Source: Vibrio sp. PID17_43
Lineage (GTDB): Bacteria; Pseudomonadota; Gammaproteobacteria; Enterobacterales; Vibrionaceae
NCBI RefSeq assembly: GCF_002608565.1
Contig: NZ_LIXM01000005.1
Coordinates: 1 to 64,000 of the forward strand
Reading direction: 5' to 3'
DNA length: 64,000 nucleotides
The number at the start of each line of letters is the position of its first letter. Within the stretch, counting starts at the first letter, position 1. Under the pieces are notes generated by a model. That model worked only from the letters and a program-made list of their open reading frames with translations. It was not told where the DNA came from and did no database searches. Made by a program: the position numbers and the translations under genes. This document shows positions 47,272-56,265 of the stretch, one piece after another.

Positions 47272-47300
47272 AAGCCTCGCTTATACAGCGAGGCTTTTTT
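47272..47300 (+). terminator. Terminator downstream of ffs
   Basis: AAGCCTCGCT (47272-47281) and AGCGAGGCTT (47287-47296) around TATAC, ending in six T. The stem is almost identical to the one behind asd at 18980. Confidence 0.88.
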
Positions 47301-47384
47301 CGTTTTCGACGTCTCTTTTGGTTCATTTTACTTTATTCTATAATTTGGCTCTCAAGTACATACCATTTTCTCCTGGGATATTTC

Positions 47385-48119
47385 ATGATTTCAAAAAACC
47401 AACTAAAACTGCTTCGTGCTTTGGGTCAAAAGAAGCAGCGTAAAGCGCACAGCTTATTTCTGGTTCAAGGTGAAAAAAACGTGCTGGAATTAGCAAACAG
47501 TGCACTAAACGTAAAGCATATCTTTGCGACGGCAGAATTTCTTGAACAACATCGTCAAGAGCTAAATGGTTTTGATTGCATCGAAGCATCGCTAGATGAT
47601 CTTACTAAAGCAAGTACACTAGTGAGTAACAATTCGGCAATCGCTGTGGTGGAAATTCCAAATGTAAAAATACCTCCGGCGAAAGGTTTGATGATTGCAC
47701 TGGATGGTGTCTCTGATCCGGGCAACTTAGGTACGATCATTCGCGTAGCAGATTGGTATGGCATTAAGCATATTATTGCGAGCACAGATTGTGCGGACCC
47801 TTATAATCCGAAAACCATCAGCGCGACCATGGGCAGTTTCGGCCGCGTACAAGTGAGCCTTGTGGACTTACCAAACTACTTAGAAGACGCAAACTTGCCA
47901 GTGTATGGCGCTTTCCTTGAAGGCGACAGCGTGCATAAGACGGAATTCTCAGCAGAAGGTATTTTGTTGATGGGCAGTGAGTCTCACGGTGTACGTGAAG
48001 CCGCATCTAAGTACGTGACGGACAAAATTACCATTCCGGCGTTTGGTGGTGCCGAGTCACTGAACGTCGCTATGGCAACGGGTATCATTTTAGACAACAT
48101 GCGTCGTCAACACAGCTAA
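47385..48119 (+). CDS. TrmH-family (SPOUT) RNA methyltransferase
   Basis: This enzyme would put a 2'-O-methyl group on tRNA or rRNA. From the ATG at 47385 the protein has 244 residues. The N-terminal substrate-binding part (KAHSLFLVQGEKNVLELANS) is followed by a SPOUT fold with the knotted motifs ALDGVSDPGNLGTIIRVADWYGI, GSFGRV, LLMGSESHGVRE and IPAFGGAESLNVAMATGIIL. These are the SpoU motifs 1 to 3 with the catalytic Asn and Arg. The frame is open 46 codons further upstream into the ffs terminator, which cannot be coding. The exact RNA target is unknown. Confidence 0.9.
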   Translation: MISKNQLKLLRALGQKKQRKAHSLFLVQGEKNVLELANSALNVKHIFATAEFLEQHRQELNGFDCIEASLDDLTKASTLVSNNSAIAVVEIPNVKIPPAKGLMIALDGVSDPGNLGTIIRVADWYGIKHIIASTDCADPYNPKTISATMGSFGRVQVSLVDLPNYLEDANLPVYGAFLEGDSVHKTEFSAEGILLMGSESHGVREAASKYVTDKITIPAFGGAESLNVAMATGIILDNMRRQHS

Positions 48120-48140
48120 TTGAGTTAACGAACCAGATAC

Positions 48141-48177
48141 AAAAAAAGCGTAACGATTTCGGTCATTACGCTTTTTT
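48141..48177. terminator. Bidirectional terminator between the methyltransferase and fdxA
   Basis: Seven A, then GCGTAA (48148-48153) pairing with TTACGC (48166-48171), then six T. It ends both convergent genes. Confidence 0.85.
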
Positions 48178-48190
48178 CGCTTTAATGCGC

Positions 48191-48514
48191 TTACTTTTCT
48201 AGCATGTCCAACTTGTTTGGTACACCGTTCCACTTTTCCGCGTCATCCATCGCAGGCTTCACTTCCGTTTGTACCGGCCAGATTTCTGCGAGCTCAGCGT
48301 TCAGCTCTTTATAGATTTCTTGACCGTCCGGCAGTTCATCTTCTTGGAAGATGGCCGCTGCTGCACACTCGTCAACACATAAGCCACAGTCGATACATTC
48401 AATCGGGTTGATTACCATAAAGTTTGGACCTTCGTGGAAGGCATCTGCAGGGCATACCGCGACACAGTCAGTGTACTTACATTGGATACAGTTATCGGTT
48501 ACGACAAACGCCAT
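48191..48514 (-). CDS. fdxA: Seven-iron ferredoxin FdxA
   Basis: FdxA is a small electron carrier with one [3Fe-4S] and one [4Fe-4S] cluster. Cysteines at 9, 12, 17, 21, 40, 43, 46 and 50 match Azotobacter FdI in spacing ([14 protein letters not shown] and [11 protein letters not shown]). By that model Cys9, Cys17 and Cys50 hold the 3Fe cluster and Cys21, Cys40, Cys43 and Cys46 the 4Fe cluster. The 107 residues end in a variable helical tail. The partner enzymes are unknown. Confidence 0.92.
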   Translation of the reverse strand: MAFVVTDNCIQCKYTDCVAVCPADAFHEGPNFMVINPIECIDCGLCVDECAAAAIFQEDELPDGQEIYKELNAELAEIWPVQTEVKPAMDDAEKWNGVPNKLDMLEK

Positions 48515-48744
48515 GATAATCCGCTCTTAAGTTAGTCAAAATTGAAGAATGGGGATGATACTCATCCCAAGGCAAAATTCAACATTCACTATGTTAAATC
48601 CGACTCTCCACTTGGATTTAGTATGACAGACAAACCAATTTCTCGTAAAATGCGCGCCATTGTGAGCTGACCACTATTACGTTCCTCAAATTTAACGAGG
48701 GAAATGGGGGTTGGCTAAGACACCGACAACAACGAGACATCAGT

Positions 48745-50364
48745 ATGATTCGTATTAATGAAATTAAACTTCCTCTGGATCATGAAGAAGGCGCGCTACT
48801 CGACGCGATTACTAACAAACTTGGCATTGATGCTGAGAAAGTTATCTCTTTTAACGTCTTTAGACGCGGCTATGATGCTCGTAAGAAAACCAATATTCAT
48901 CTTATTTACACGCTAGACATCATCATTGAAGGTGATGAATCTACACTGTTAGCTAAGTTCGAAAAAGATCCACACGTTCGTCAAACGCCAGATATGGAAT
49001 ACAAGTTCGTGGCGAAAGCACCTGAGAACCTAACAGAGCGCCCAGTGGTGATTGGTTTTGGTCCCTGTGGTCTGTTTGCGGGTTTGGTTCTCGCGCAAAT
49101 GGGCTTCAACCCAATCATTGTTGAACGTGGTAAAGAAGTACGTGAACGTACAAAAGACACGTTCGGCTTCTGGCGCAAGCGCACACTAAACCCTGAATCA
49201 AACGTACAGTTTGGTGAAGGCGGTGCTGGTACGTTCTCGGACGGTAAGCTATACAGCCAAGTAAAAGATCCAAACTTCTACGGTCGTAAAGTGATCACAG
49301 AGTTTGTGGCAGCAGGCGCGCCAGAAGAAATCCTATACGTAAGTAAGCCACATATCGGTACCTTTAAACTGGTTACGATGATCGAGAAGATGCGTGCGAA
49401 AATCATCGAACTAGGTGGTGAAATCCGTTTTAGTACGCGTGTAGATGATCTGCATATGGAAGATGGTCAAATCACTGGTGTGGCATTATCAAACGGTGAG
49501 GTGATTAAATCTCGTCACGTTGTGTTAGCGGTTGGTCACAGTGCACGTGATACGTTTGAAATGTTGTACGATCGCGGTGTTTACATGGAAGCAAAGCCGT
49601 TTTCGGTGGGCTTTCGTATCGAGCACAAACAAGCGATGATCGATGAAGCACGTTTTGGTAAAAATGCGGGGCACCCTATTCTTGGAGCAGCAGACTACAA
49701 ACTGGTTCACCATTGTAAGAACGGCCGTACGGTTTACAGTTTCTGTATGTGTCCGGGTGGTACAGTAGTTGCGGCAACCTCTGAAGAAGGTCGTGTGGTA
49801 ACGAACGGTATGAGCCAATACTCACGTGCAGAGCGCAACGCAAACAGTGCAATCGTTGTTGGTATCTCACCAGAAGTGGATTACCCAGGTGATCCGCTAG
49901 CTGGTATCCGTTTTCAGCGTGAACTCGAATCAGGAGCTTACAAACTTGGTGGTGAGAACTACGACGCACCAGCACAGAAAATCGGTGATTTCCTAAAAGG
50001 TCGCGATCCAAGTGCACTAGGTGATGTCGAACCGTCATTCACTCCGGGTATCAAGTTGACTGATCTCTCAAAAGCACTACCTGCGTTTGCAATCGAAGCT
50101 ATTCGTGAAGCCATTCCAGCATTCGATCGTAAGATCAAAGGATTTGCGTCTGAAGATGGTCTCCTAACTGGCGTGGAGACACGTACGTCATCTCCAGTTT
50201 GTATCAAACGTGGTAAGGATTTCCAAAGCGTGAACGTAAAAGGATTCTTCCCAGCAGGTGAAGGTGCAGGTTACGCCGGTGGTATTCTATCTGCAGGTAT
50301 CGATGGTATTAAAGTGGCCGAAGCGGTTGCTCGTGATATCGTAGAAGCGATGCAAAACGCATAA
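48745..50364 (+). CDS. FAD-dependent oxidoreductase of unknown substrate
   Basis: A 539-residue flavoprotein. An N-terminal domain of about 90 residues (RINEIKLPLDHEEGALLDAI) precedes the FAD loop VIGFGPCGLFAGLVLAQMG near residue 100 and FGEGGAGTFSDGKLY. Later blocks are KPFSVGFRIEH, CMCPGGTVVAATSE and FFPAGEGAGYAGGILSAGIDGIKVAEAV, which close the flavin site. The family is widespread and related to HI0933-like and electron-transfer flavoproteins, but no reaction is established. It is transcribed alone and followed by a terminator. Confidence 0.85.
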   Translation: MIRINEIKLPLDHEEGALLDAITNKLGIDAEKVISFNVFRRGYDARKKTNIHLIYTLDIIIEGDESTLLAKFEKDPHVRQTPDMEYKFVAKAPENLTERPVVIGFGPCGLFAGLVLAQMGFNPIIVERGKEVRERTKDTFGFWRKRTLNPESNVQFGEGGAGTFSDGKLYSQVKDPNFYGRKVITEFVAAGAPEEILYVSKPHIGTFKLVTMIEKMRAKIIELGGEIRFSTRVDDLHMEDGQITGVALSNGEVIKSRHVVLAVGHSARDTFEMLYDRGVYMEAKPFSVGFRIEHKQAMIDEARFGKNAGHPILGAADYKLVHHCKNGRTVYSFCMCPGGTVVAATSEEGRVVTNGMSQYSRAERNANSAIVVGISPEVDYPGDPLAGIRFQRELESGAYKLGGENYDAPAQKIGDFLKGRDPSALGDVEPSFTPGIKLTDLSKALPAFAIEAIREAIPAFDRKIKGFASEDGLLTGVETRTSSPVCIKRGKDFQSVNVKGFFPAGEGAGYAGGILSAGIDGIKVAEAVARDIVEAMQNA

Positions 50365-50710
50365 TTTAATCGCCTGTTAAGACGTCTAAAGCCAGCCTAA
50401 TTTGAGACTGGCTTTTTTATTTCATTCTGCATAGCTAATTGTTTATGGTGCGCATTTTTATTCTGATGCAGCTCTGACTCGACTTGCGCTCAAGCTTTAT
50501 ACACTCTTCGATTTCCCCCTAACTTGGTTTGCCTTTTACATTATATAAATATTCAGCGGTGTATTAATTGCTCCGTCTTATGTATCAATTCAGATAAAGA
50601 ACAATAGACTAAGCCTATAAATAAAATTGCTAATTTCCATTTAGTAAAATCAAGAAATTAGACGACACTTATCTTAAGGCAGCAATAACGTGCCGATAAG
50701 GAGATTAAGA
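50365..50710. other. Intergenic region before the CBS-domain gene
   Basis: The first part holds the terminator at 50388-50418. The rest is AT-rich with several TATAAT-like words (about 50540-50640) and no ORF. It probably contains the promoter of the CBS gene. Confidence 0.5.
50388..50418 (+). terminator. Terminator after the FAD-protein gene
   Basis: AAAGCCAG (50388-50395) pairs with CTGGCTTT (50408-50415), with further T to 50418. Confidence 0.8.
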
Positions 50711-51130
50711 ATGCACTCACTAAAAGTAAAAGATTACATGACGTTACAAGCAGTGTCCTTCACCGCAGGTATGTCGCTTACGGCGGCGCTTAATAAGGTG
50801 ATGCAAAGTGTTACTCTTGGTGGTCCTGTTATCGACGAGCATGAAAAAGTCATTGGATTCCTCTCAGAGCAGGATCTTTTGGATGAACTGATTAAAACCA
50901 GTTACCACTGTCAGGATACGCATACGGTTCAAGAATGCATGCACAAAGATGTGTTGTCCGTCTCTCCAGAAATGTCGATCATTGAGTTGGCCGATATGAT
51001 GAAGGTGGGGAAACCTAAAATGTATCCAGTGGTGGATGATACAGAGAAGCTTGTTGGCATGATCACTCGACGTGATGTGTTGAGGGCCATCGGAAAGTCG
51101 CTAGATGAATGCTTCCAACATCCCGTTTAG
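50711..51130 (+). CDS. Tandem CBS-domain protein
   Basis: A 139-residue protein made only of two CBS motifs, about residues 6-60 (VKDYMTLQAVSFTAGMSLTAALNKVMQ ... VIGFLSEQDLLDEL) and 75-130 (VQECMHKDVLSVSPEMSIIELADMM ... LVGMITRRDVLRAI). Such pairs bind adenine nucleotides and act as energy sensors, usually on a partner protein. The ATG at 50711 follows AAGGAG at 8 bases; a GTG start 21 bases upstream would include that site, so I reject it. A MATE transporter follows by 65 bases. Confidence 0.88.
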   Translation: MHSLKVKDYMTLQAVSFTAGMSLTAALNKVMQSVTLGGPVIDEHEKVIGFLSEQDLLDELIKTSYHCQDTHTVQECMHKDVLSVSPEMSIIELADMMKVGKPKMYPVVDDTEKLVGMITRRDVLRAIGKSLDECFQHPV

Positions 51131-51195
51131 AAGCAAAACAATGTAGAGATAAGATAGAAAGGCGCCTCGGCGTCTTTTTGTCGTAAAGGAAGGAT

Positions 51196-52650
51196 ATGTC
51201 CACACAAGATGCCAAGTTTGTTCAAGGCTCTACCATGCGCCATATCTTGGTGATGTCCGGCGCTGGCTCGGTGGGGTTGATGGCACTGTTTGTTGTTGAT
51301 TTACTCGATATGCTGTTCATCAGTATGCTAGGACAAGTGGAACTTGCTGCTGCGGTTGGTTTTGCTGGAACGTTAATTTTTTTCTCTACCTCAGCCTCTA
51401 TTGGCACTTCTATTGCGATGGGGGCACTCGTTTCTAAAGCCATTGGTGCGAGAGATCTTGACCGTGCGAGGTTAATGAGCGGTAGTATCATGCTGACCGC
51501 TTTTATGATCAGCGTGGTCATCACCATTGGCATGTTTATTCACATTCCAGAGTTATTAGCCGCTATCGGTGCAAAGGGAGTGACTGCTGAGCGTGCACAA
51601 GCTTACCTCCACATTCTTTTGCCAAGCGCACCAATACTCGCACTCGGTATGTCTGCGGGTGCGGGACTTCGTGCTGCTGGCGATGCAAAGCGATCCATGT
51701 GGGCGACGTTATCGGGTGGCATCATCAATGCGATTCTTGATCCGTTATTTATCTTTGTTTTTAAATGGAACGTCGAAGGTGCTGCTGCTGCGTCGGTGAT
51801 TGCACGCTTTACCGTATTCGCCGTTTCCTTCTACCCTTTGGTGAAAGTGCATCAATTGGTTGCTTTTCCTCGTTTTAATTTTGTTAGAAGTCACCTCAAA
51901 ACTATCTTGGCGATCGCTATCCCTGCCATTATCACTAACACCGCCACACCGATTGGCAACGCGATAGTAACCACCTACATCGCTCAATTTGGTGAAGGCT
52001 TTGTTGCAGGATTTGCGGTGATAGGTCGTCTAACCCCCGTCTGTTTTGCTGTAATTTTTGCGTTGTCAGGTGCCGTTGGGCCCATCATTGGTCAGAATTT
52101 TGGTGCAGACCGCATAGATAGGGTTAAGAAAACGCTCACCGATTCGTTGTTTGTCACAACGGTGTACACTCTGGCGGTATGTCTCTTGCTTTATCTGTTG
52201 CAAGATTACATTGTTACGATGTTCAGCCTTACTGGTGATGCAGCGATCATCGTCGCCGCTTTCTGTACTTACGTAGCGATTAGTTTTGTTTTCAACGGAA
52301 CCTTATTTGTGGCGAATACCTCGTTTAACAATTTGGGTCGGCCGTTGTACTCAACCGCATTGAATTTGGGGAAAGCAACGCTTGGCACGCTGCCTTTTGT
52401 TTACTTCGGCGCACAGTGGTATGGCGCACTTGGCGTGCTTTATGGACAAGCTGTGGGTACCGTTATATTCGGTGTTTTGGCTTTGGTTGTGTTGAACAAG
52501 CACATTAAAGATTTGATGCAGAATTTTGGCGAAGAGTTGGTGGAAGATGATCCGGCGATGACCTGCGTAATTACTTCTCCATTCTGTTCCCATGATGCGA
52601 TGTTGATTGAAGAAATTGCAGCGGCGGTTGAAGAAAAAAACGATAATTAG
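51196..52650 (+). CDS. MATE-family efflux transporter
   Basis: A 484-residue inner-membrane antiporter of the multidrug and toxic compound extrusion family, with twelve predicted helices in two matching halves. Recognisable blocks are MLFISMLGQVELAAAVGFAGTLIF in helix 1-2, GAGLRAAGDAKRSMWATLSGGIINAILDPLFIF in the first half and its counterpart LGRPLYSTALNLGKATLGTLPFVYFG in the second. The acidic C-terminus is cytoplasmic. It has an AAGGAAGG site. Substrate and coupling ion (Na+ is common in Vibrio MATE proteins) cannot be read from sequence. Confidence 0.9.
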   Translation: MSTQDAKFVQGSTMRHILVMSGAGSVGLMALFVVDLLDMLFISMLGQVELAAAVGFAGTLIFFSTSASIGTSIAMGALVSKAIGARDLDRARLMSGSIMLTAFMISVVITIGMFIHIPELLAAIGAKGVTAERAQAYLHILLPSAPILALGMSAGAGLRAAGDAKRSMWATLSGGIINAILDPLFIFVFKWNVEGAAAASVIARFTVFAVSFYPLVKVHQLVAFPRFNFVRSHLKTILAIAIPAIITNTATPIGNAIVTTYIAQFGEGFVAGFAVIGRLTPVCFAVIFALSGAVGPIIGQNFGADRIDRVKKTLTDSLFVTTVYTLAVCLLLYLLQDYIVTMFSLTGDAAIIVAAFCTYVAISFVFNGTLFVANTSFNNLGRPLYSTALNLGKATLGTLPFVYFGAQWYGALGVLYGQAVGTVIFGVLALVVLNKHIKDLMQNFGEELVEDDPAMTCVITSPFCSHDAMLIEEIAAAVEEKNDN

Positions 52651-52675
52651 TTTGCTATATTCATGTAATTGATGC

Positions 52676-52707
52676 TTGACCTTAGACCTAACTCTAAGGT
52701 TTATCCT
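52676..52707 (+). promoter_or_regulatory. MerR-family (ZntR-type) promoter of zntA
   Basis: -35 TTGACC (52676-52681) and -10 TATCCT (52702-52707) are 20 bases apart, too long for normal RNA polymerase. The spacer holds the dyad ACCTTAGA-6-TCTAAGGT (52679-52700). This is the layout at which ZntR or CueR twists DNA to switch a promoter on when metal is bound; the E. coli zntA promoter has the same 20-base spacer. Confidence 0.88.
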
Positions 52708-52749
52708 TATCTGTAGGTAAAGTGTTATTACTAATAAGGAAAGCGAACT

Positions 52750-55059
52750 ATGTGTACTAAACATCAAGGTTGCCAATCAGGCAAAATCAAAACAGCGGTG
52801 CCAATTAGTGCAGCTGACTCTTGCTGCTCACCTGCAAAACCTACGTTGACAATTTCTCAAGCAAGCGTGACTGCCTCTGGGGATTCTTGTTGCAGCGGTG
52901 GCGGCAGTTGCAGTCCCGATCCCGCTGATGAAGAAGGCTCTGCCGAACCCGTCAAATCGTCAGTTCGCAATAGTTGGCTAGTCTCTGGTATGGACTGCCC
53001 ATCGTGCGCACGAAAACTTGAAAAAGCGGTCGCTTCTGTCGAAGGTGTCGTCCATGTCAAAGTACTATTTGCTACGGAAAAGCTGGTTGTTGATTTTGAC
53101 AATCATGCTCTTGCATCGGCGATAGAACAGACTGCCCTACAAACTGGTTTTCCCCTGAGTTCGACTGATGCCCCTAAACAAAAAATGGAAAATAAAGGTT
53201 GGTTTGGCATCATTAAAGACAATATTCAGATTCTCTCTATAGCAGGTGCAATGGCATTTGCAGGCATTATTTCAGATTTTGAACCGCAGTTAAGTACATG
53301 GATCTTTACGTTGACCTGTTTACTTGGGTTGTATCCCGTTGCGCTGAAGGCGGTTAAACTGGCTCGTAGCGGAACCCCGTTTACCATTGAGACGTTAATG
53401 AGTGTTGCTGCACTTGGTGCGCTGTATCTTGGTGAAACCGCAGAAGCGGCGATGGTGTTATTGCTTTTCCTTATTGGTGAAAAGTTAGAAGCGTACGCAT
53501 CCTCTCGCGCTCGAAGTGGTGTACAGGCTCTGATGGATCTGGTGCCAGAAAACACCACGCTAATGGTCGGAGGACAGCGCAAAGAAGTGCCAGCCTCACA
53601 ACTTCAACCCGGTGACGTGATTGAAGTGGCCCCCGGTGGTCGTATGCCTGCTGATGCCCTACTGCTGACTCTTGCTGCAAGTTTTGATGAAAGTGCGCTA
53701 ACCGGAGAATCGGTTCCTGTTGAACATGGTGCTGGCGGTAAAATCATGGCTGGCGCTGTGGTCGTTGACAAAGTGGTTCAAGTTCAAGTCACTTCACGCC
53801 ACGGCGAAAATGCCATTGATCGTATCTTACATCTGATTGAAGAAGCGGAATCGCGTAAAGCACCTCTTGAACGTTTTTTAGACAAATTTAGCCACTGGTA
53901 TACGCCTTTAATGATGCTGGTATCACTGCTCGTCATCATCACTCCTCCTTTGCTGTTTGCGCAGCCATGGGAAACCTGGGTATATCGAGGATTAGCATTG
54001 TTATTGATTGCATGTCCATGTGCTTTGGTGATCTCAACGCCAGCGGCGATCACCTCTGGTTTGGCGGCTGCCGCAAAGCGTGGCGCATTGATCAAAGGCG
54101 GGGCTGCACTCGAATTACTTGGTCGAGTTGAGTCGGTAGCATTCGATAAAACCGGAACGTTGACACAAGGTAAACCACAAGTCACGGATGTCGTCGCATT
54201 GGGTGTGAGTGAAGATCATCTATTAAGTCTCACGGCTGCAATTGAAATCGGTTCTAGTCACCCATTGGCGGTCGTGTTGGTGAACAAAGCGCAAGAGCAA
54301 GGTATTACTATCCCTGAAGCAACAGACAAAACCGCACAGGTGGGCTCTGGTGTTACCGGTATGGTAGGAGGCAAACTGGTGCAAGTGATCTCACCTTCAA
54401 AGGCGGATTTTCCATTATCGCAGGAGATCGAGCAGCGAGTGGCCAAACTGGAAGAACAGGGTAAAACCGTCGTTATTGCACGTTATGATCATGATGTGTT
54501 GGGTGTGATTGCTTGGCAAGATACATTACGCGAAGATGCGGAGCAAGCCGTCGCAGCGCTGAAGAAACTGGGTATCTCTTCCATCATGCTAACGGGTGAC
54601 AATCCTCGAAGTGCCGAGTCTATTGCGGATCAAATAGGTCTGGATTACAAAGCAAGTTTGCTGCCTGCTGATAAAGTCCATTATGTCGAGCAGCTCTCTG
54701 GTCGCCACACCGTTGCAATGGTCGGTGATGGTATCAACGATGCTCCAGCGATGAAGGCCTCGAGTATTGGTATTGCAATGGGCGGTGGTACTGACGTTGC
54801 GTTAGAAACCGCAGACGCAGCGCTCACCCACAACCGCTTGGTCGAACTTCCGGTAATGATCGAACTTTCACGAGCTACTTTAAACAACATTCATCAGAAC
54901 GTCGCATTAGCGCTTGGTCTGAAAGGCGTGTTCTTGGTGACTAGTTTGTTAGGTATCACAGGGTTGTGGGTAGCGGTATTGGCTGATAGTGGCGCAACTG
55001 CGCTAGTTACATTGAATGCATTAAGACTGCTTCGCTTTAAATCTAAGCAAGTTCAATAA
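52750..55059 (+). CDS. zntA: Zn/Cd/Pb-exporting P-type ATPase
   Basis: ZntA pumps zinc, cadmium and lead out of the cytoplasm using ATP. The 769 residues begin with a cysteine-rich tail (CTKHQGC, DSCCSPAK, DSCCSGGGSC), then a metal-binding domain with GMDCPSC near residue 80. Next come the transport core with the membrane metal site CPC (CPCALV, about 421), the phosphorylated aspartate in DKTGTLT (about 466), the soft-metal HP in SSHPLAV, and MVGDGINDAPAM. The Cys-rich N-terminal extension is longer than in E. coli (732 residues). A MerR-type promoter lies directly upstream; its regulator is not in this window. Confidence 0.95.
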   Translation: MCTKHQGCQSGKIKTAVPISAADSCCSPAKPTLTISQASVTASGDSCCSGGGSCSPDPADEEGSAEPVKSSVRNSWLVSGMDCPSCARKLEKAVASVEGVVHVKVLFATEKLVVDFDNHALASAIEQTALQTGFPLSSTDAPKQKMENKGWFGIIKDNIQILSIAGAMAFAGIISDFEPQLSTWIFTLTCLLGLYPVALKAVKLARSGTPFTIETLMSVAALGALYLGETAEAAMVLLLFLIGEKLEAYASSRARSGVQALMDLVPENTTLMVGGQRKEVPASQLQPGDVIEVAPGGRMPADALLLTLAASFDESALTGESVPVEHGAGGKIMAGAVVVDKVVQVQVTSRHGENAIDRILHLIEEAESRKAPLERFLDKFSHWYTPLMMLVSLLVIITPPLLFAQPWETWVYRGLALLLIACPCALVISTPAAITSGLAAAAKRGALIKGGAALELLGRVESVAFDKTGTLTQGKPQVTDVVALGVSEDHLLSLTAAIEIGSSHPLAVVLVNKAQEQGITIPEATDKTAQVGSGVTGMVGGKLVQVISPSKADFPLSQEIEQRVAKLEEQGKTVVIARYDHDVLGVIAWQDTLREDAEQAVAALKKLGISSIMLTGDNPRSAESIADQIGLDYKASLLPADKVHYVEQLSGRHTVAMVGDGINDAPAMKASSIGIAMGGGTDVALETADAALTHNRLVELPVMIELSRATLNNIHQNVALALGLKGVFLVTSLLGITGLWVAVLADSGATALVTLNALRLLRFKSKQVQ

Positions 55060-55363
55060 CTTAAATATTAGCCCGAGGTGCTCATTGTCTTGGTTTTTTA
55101 TTGGTTACGAAACACACTGGACTCTTGGATGATTGAATTTAAAGGGCGTCATTTTCTATGCAACAAATTGGGTGCAACAAAATGACGTCCCTGCTCACAA
55201 AGTGTGACTTGATCCGATTTTATTTGAAAGTTTAAGTTTATTACATTGTTTCATTGTGACTGTGATCACTCAATATTAACAAAAGGTTCGCTACAGTGCT
55301 TCTGTACCCAACAACTTATTAATGAGCTTATTGTTTACAAAATAAGCCAAAAAGGAGCGACTT
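55060..55363. promoter_or_regulatory. zntA-udp intergenic region
   Basis: A long stem with 12-base arms (55144-55155 and 55179-55190, one G-T pair) has a loop containing GCAACAAA and TGCAACAA. It lacks a T-tail, so it is not a standard terminator. A CRP site follows at 55255-55270. Confidence 0.5.
55255..55270. promoter_or_regulatory. CRP site upstream of udp
   Basis: TGTGA-CTGTGA-TCACT matches the CRP consensus TGTGA-N6-TCACA with one mismatch. It is 94 bases before the udp start. CRP with cAMP, together with CytR, controls udp in E. coli; a second, poorer CRP-like word (TGTGACTTGAT) lies near 55203. Confidence 0.75.
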
Positions 55364-56122
55364 ATGTCTCAAGCTGTCTTCCACTTAGGTGTTACTGAAG
55401 CCGATCTTAATGGTGCGACTCTTGCTATCATCCCTGGTGATCCGGCACGCGTTCAAAAAATCGCAGAACAAATGGACAACCCAGTATTCCTAGCAAGTCA
55501 ACGAGAATACACACTATACCGTGCAGAGTTAGATGGTAAGCCTGTGGTGGTTTGTTCTACAGGTATTGGTGGCCCATCGACTTCTATCGCGGTTGAAGAG
55601 TTAGCGCAGCTTGGCGTTCGCACTTTCCTACGAGTTGGCACGACAGGTGCTATTCAACCAAACGTAAATGTAGGCGATATGATTGTAACGACCGGATCCG
55701 TTCGTCTAGATGGCGCGAGCCTACATTTTGCTCCAATGGAGTTCCCAGCAGTAGCAGACTTCGAAATTGCAGCAGCGATGAAAGCAGCAGTTGAAGAGTC
55801 TGGTGCTACCGTTCATATGGGGGTGACAGCTTCAAGTGATACTTTTTACCCAGGCCAAGAGCGTTACGACACTTTCTCTGGTCGTGTGGTTAAGCGCTTC
55901 CAAGGCTCTATGCAAGAGTGGCAAGACATGGGCGTTTTGAACTTCGAAATGGAGTCTGCAACGTTGCTAACTATGTGTGCAAGCTCAGGTTTGAAAGCAG
56001 GTTGTGTGGCGGGGGTCATTATCAACCGTACACAAAAAGAGATTCCAGATCATTCAACGCTGAAAGAAACGGAAGCTCGCTCAATTAAAGTTGTAGTAGA
56101 AGCGGCTCGTAAGATGCTTTAA
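55364..56122 (+). CDS. udp: Uridine phosphorylase
   Basis: Udp splits uridine with phosphate into uracil and ribose-1-phosphate for salvage or carbon use. The 252-residue protein is of the PNP family: [54 protein letters not shown] (phosphate and sugar site), [18 protein letters not shown] and [17 protein letters not shown]. The length is one short of the E. coli enzyme. AAGGAGCG stands before the ATG. The CRP site upstream suggests control by carbon state. Confidence 0.96.
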   Translation: MSQAVFHLGVTEADLNGATLAIIPGDPARVQKIAEQMDNPVFLASQREYTLYRAELDGKPVVVCSTGIGGPSTSIAVEELAQLGVRTFLRVGTTGAIQPNVNVGDMIVTTGSVRLDGASLHFAPMEFPAVADFEIAAAMKAAVEESGATVHMGVTASSDTFYPGQERYDTFSGRVVKRFQGSMQEWQDMGVLNFEMESATLLTMCASSGLKAGCVAGVIINRTQKEIPDHSTLKETEARSIKVVVEAARKML

Positions 56123-56153
56123 GTACAACTTAATTGGCATTTAATCAAACGGG

Positions 56154-56183
56154 AAAAAACCAGAGGCTCGCCTCTGGTTTTTT
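56154..56183 (+). terminator. Terminator after udp
   Basis: AAAAAACCAGAGG and CCTCTGGTTTTTT around a CTCG loop (stem bases 56160-56166 with 56171-56177 plus A/T flanks). Confidence 0.9.
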
Positions 56184-56221
56184 CTATCTGCAGAATCTTA
56201 TTTTGCCTGATTACGTGCAAT

Positions 56222-56249
56222 AAAAAAGCAGCGAGAACGCTGCTTTTTT
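56222..56249 (-). terminator. Terminator of the CARF-nuclease gene
   Basis: Perfect 12-base arms AAAAAAGCAGCG (56222-56233) and CGCTGCTTTTTT (56238-56249) with an AGAA loop. It works on both strands but stands immediately after the minus-strand gene. Confidence 0.88.
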
Positions 56250-56265
56250 ATTTGAACTCAAATGG

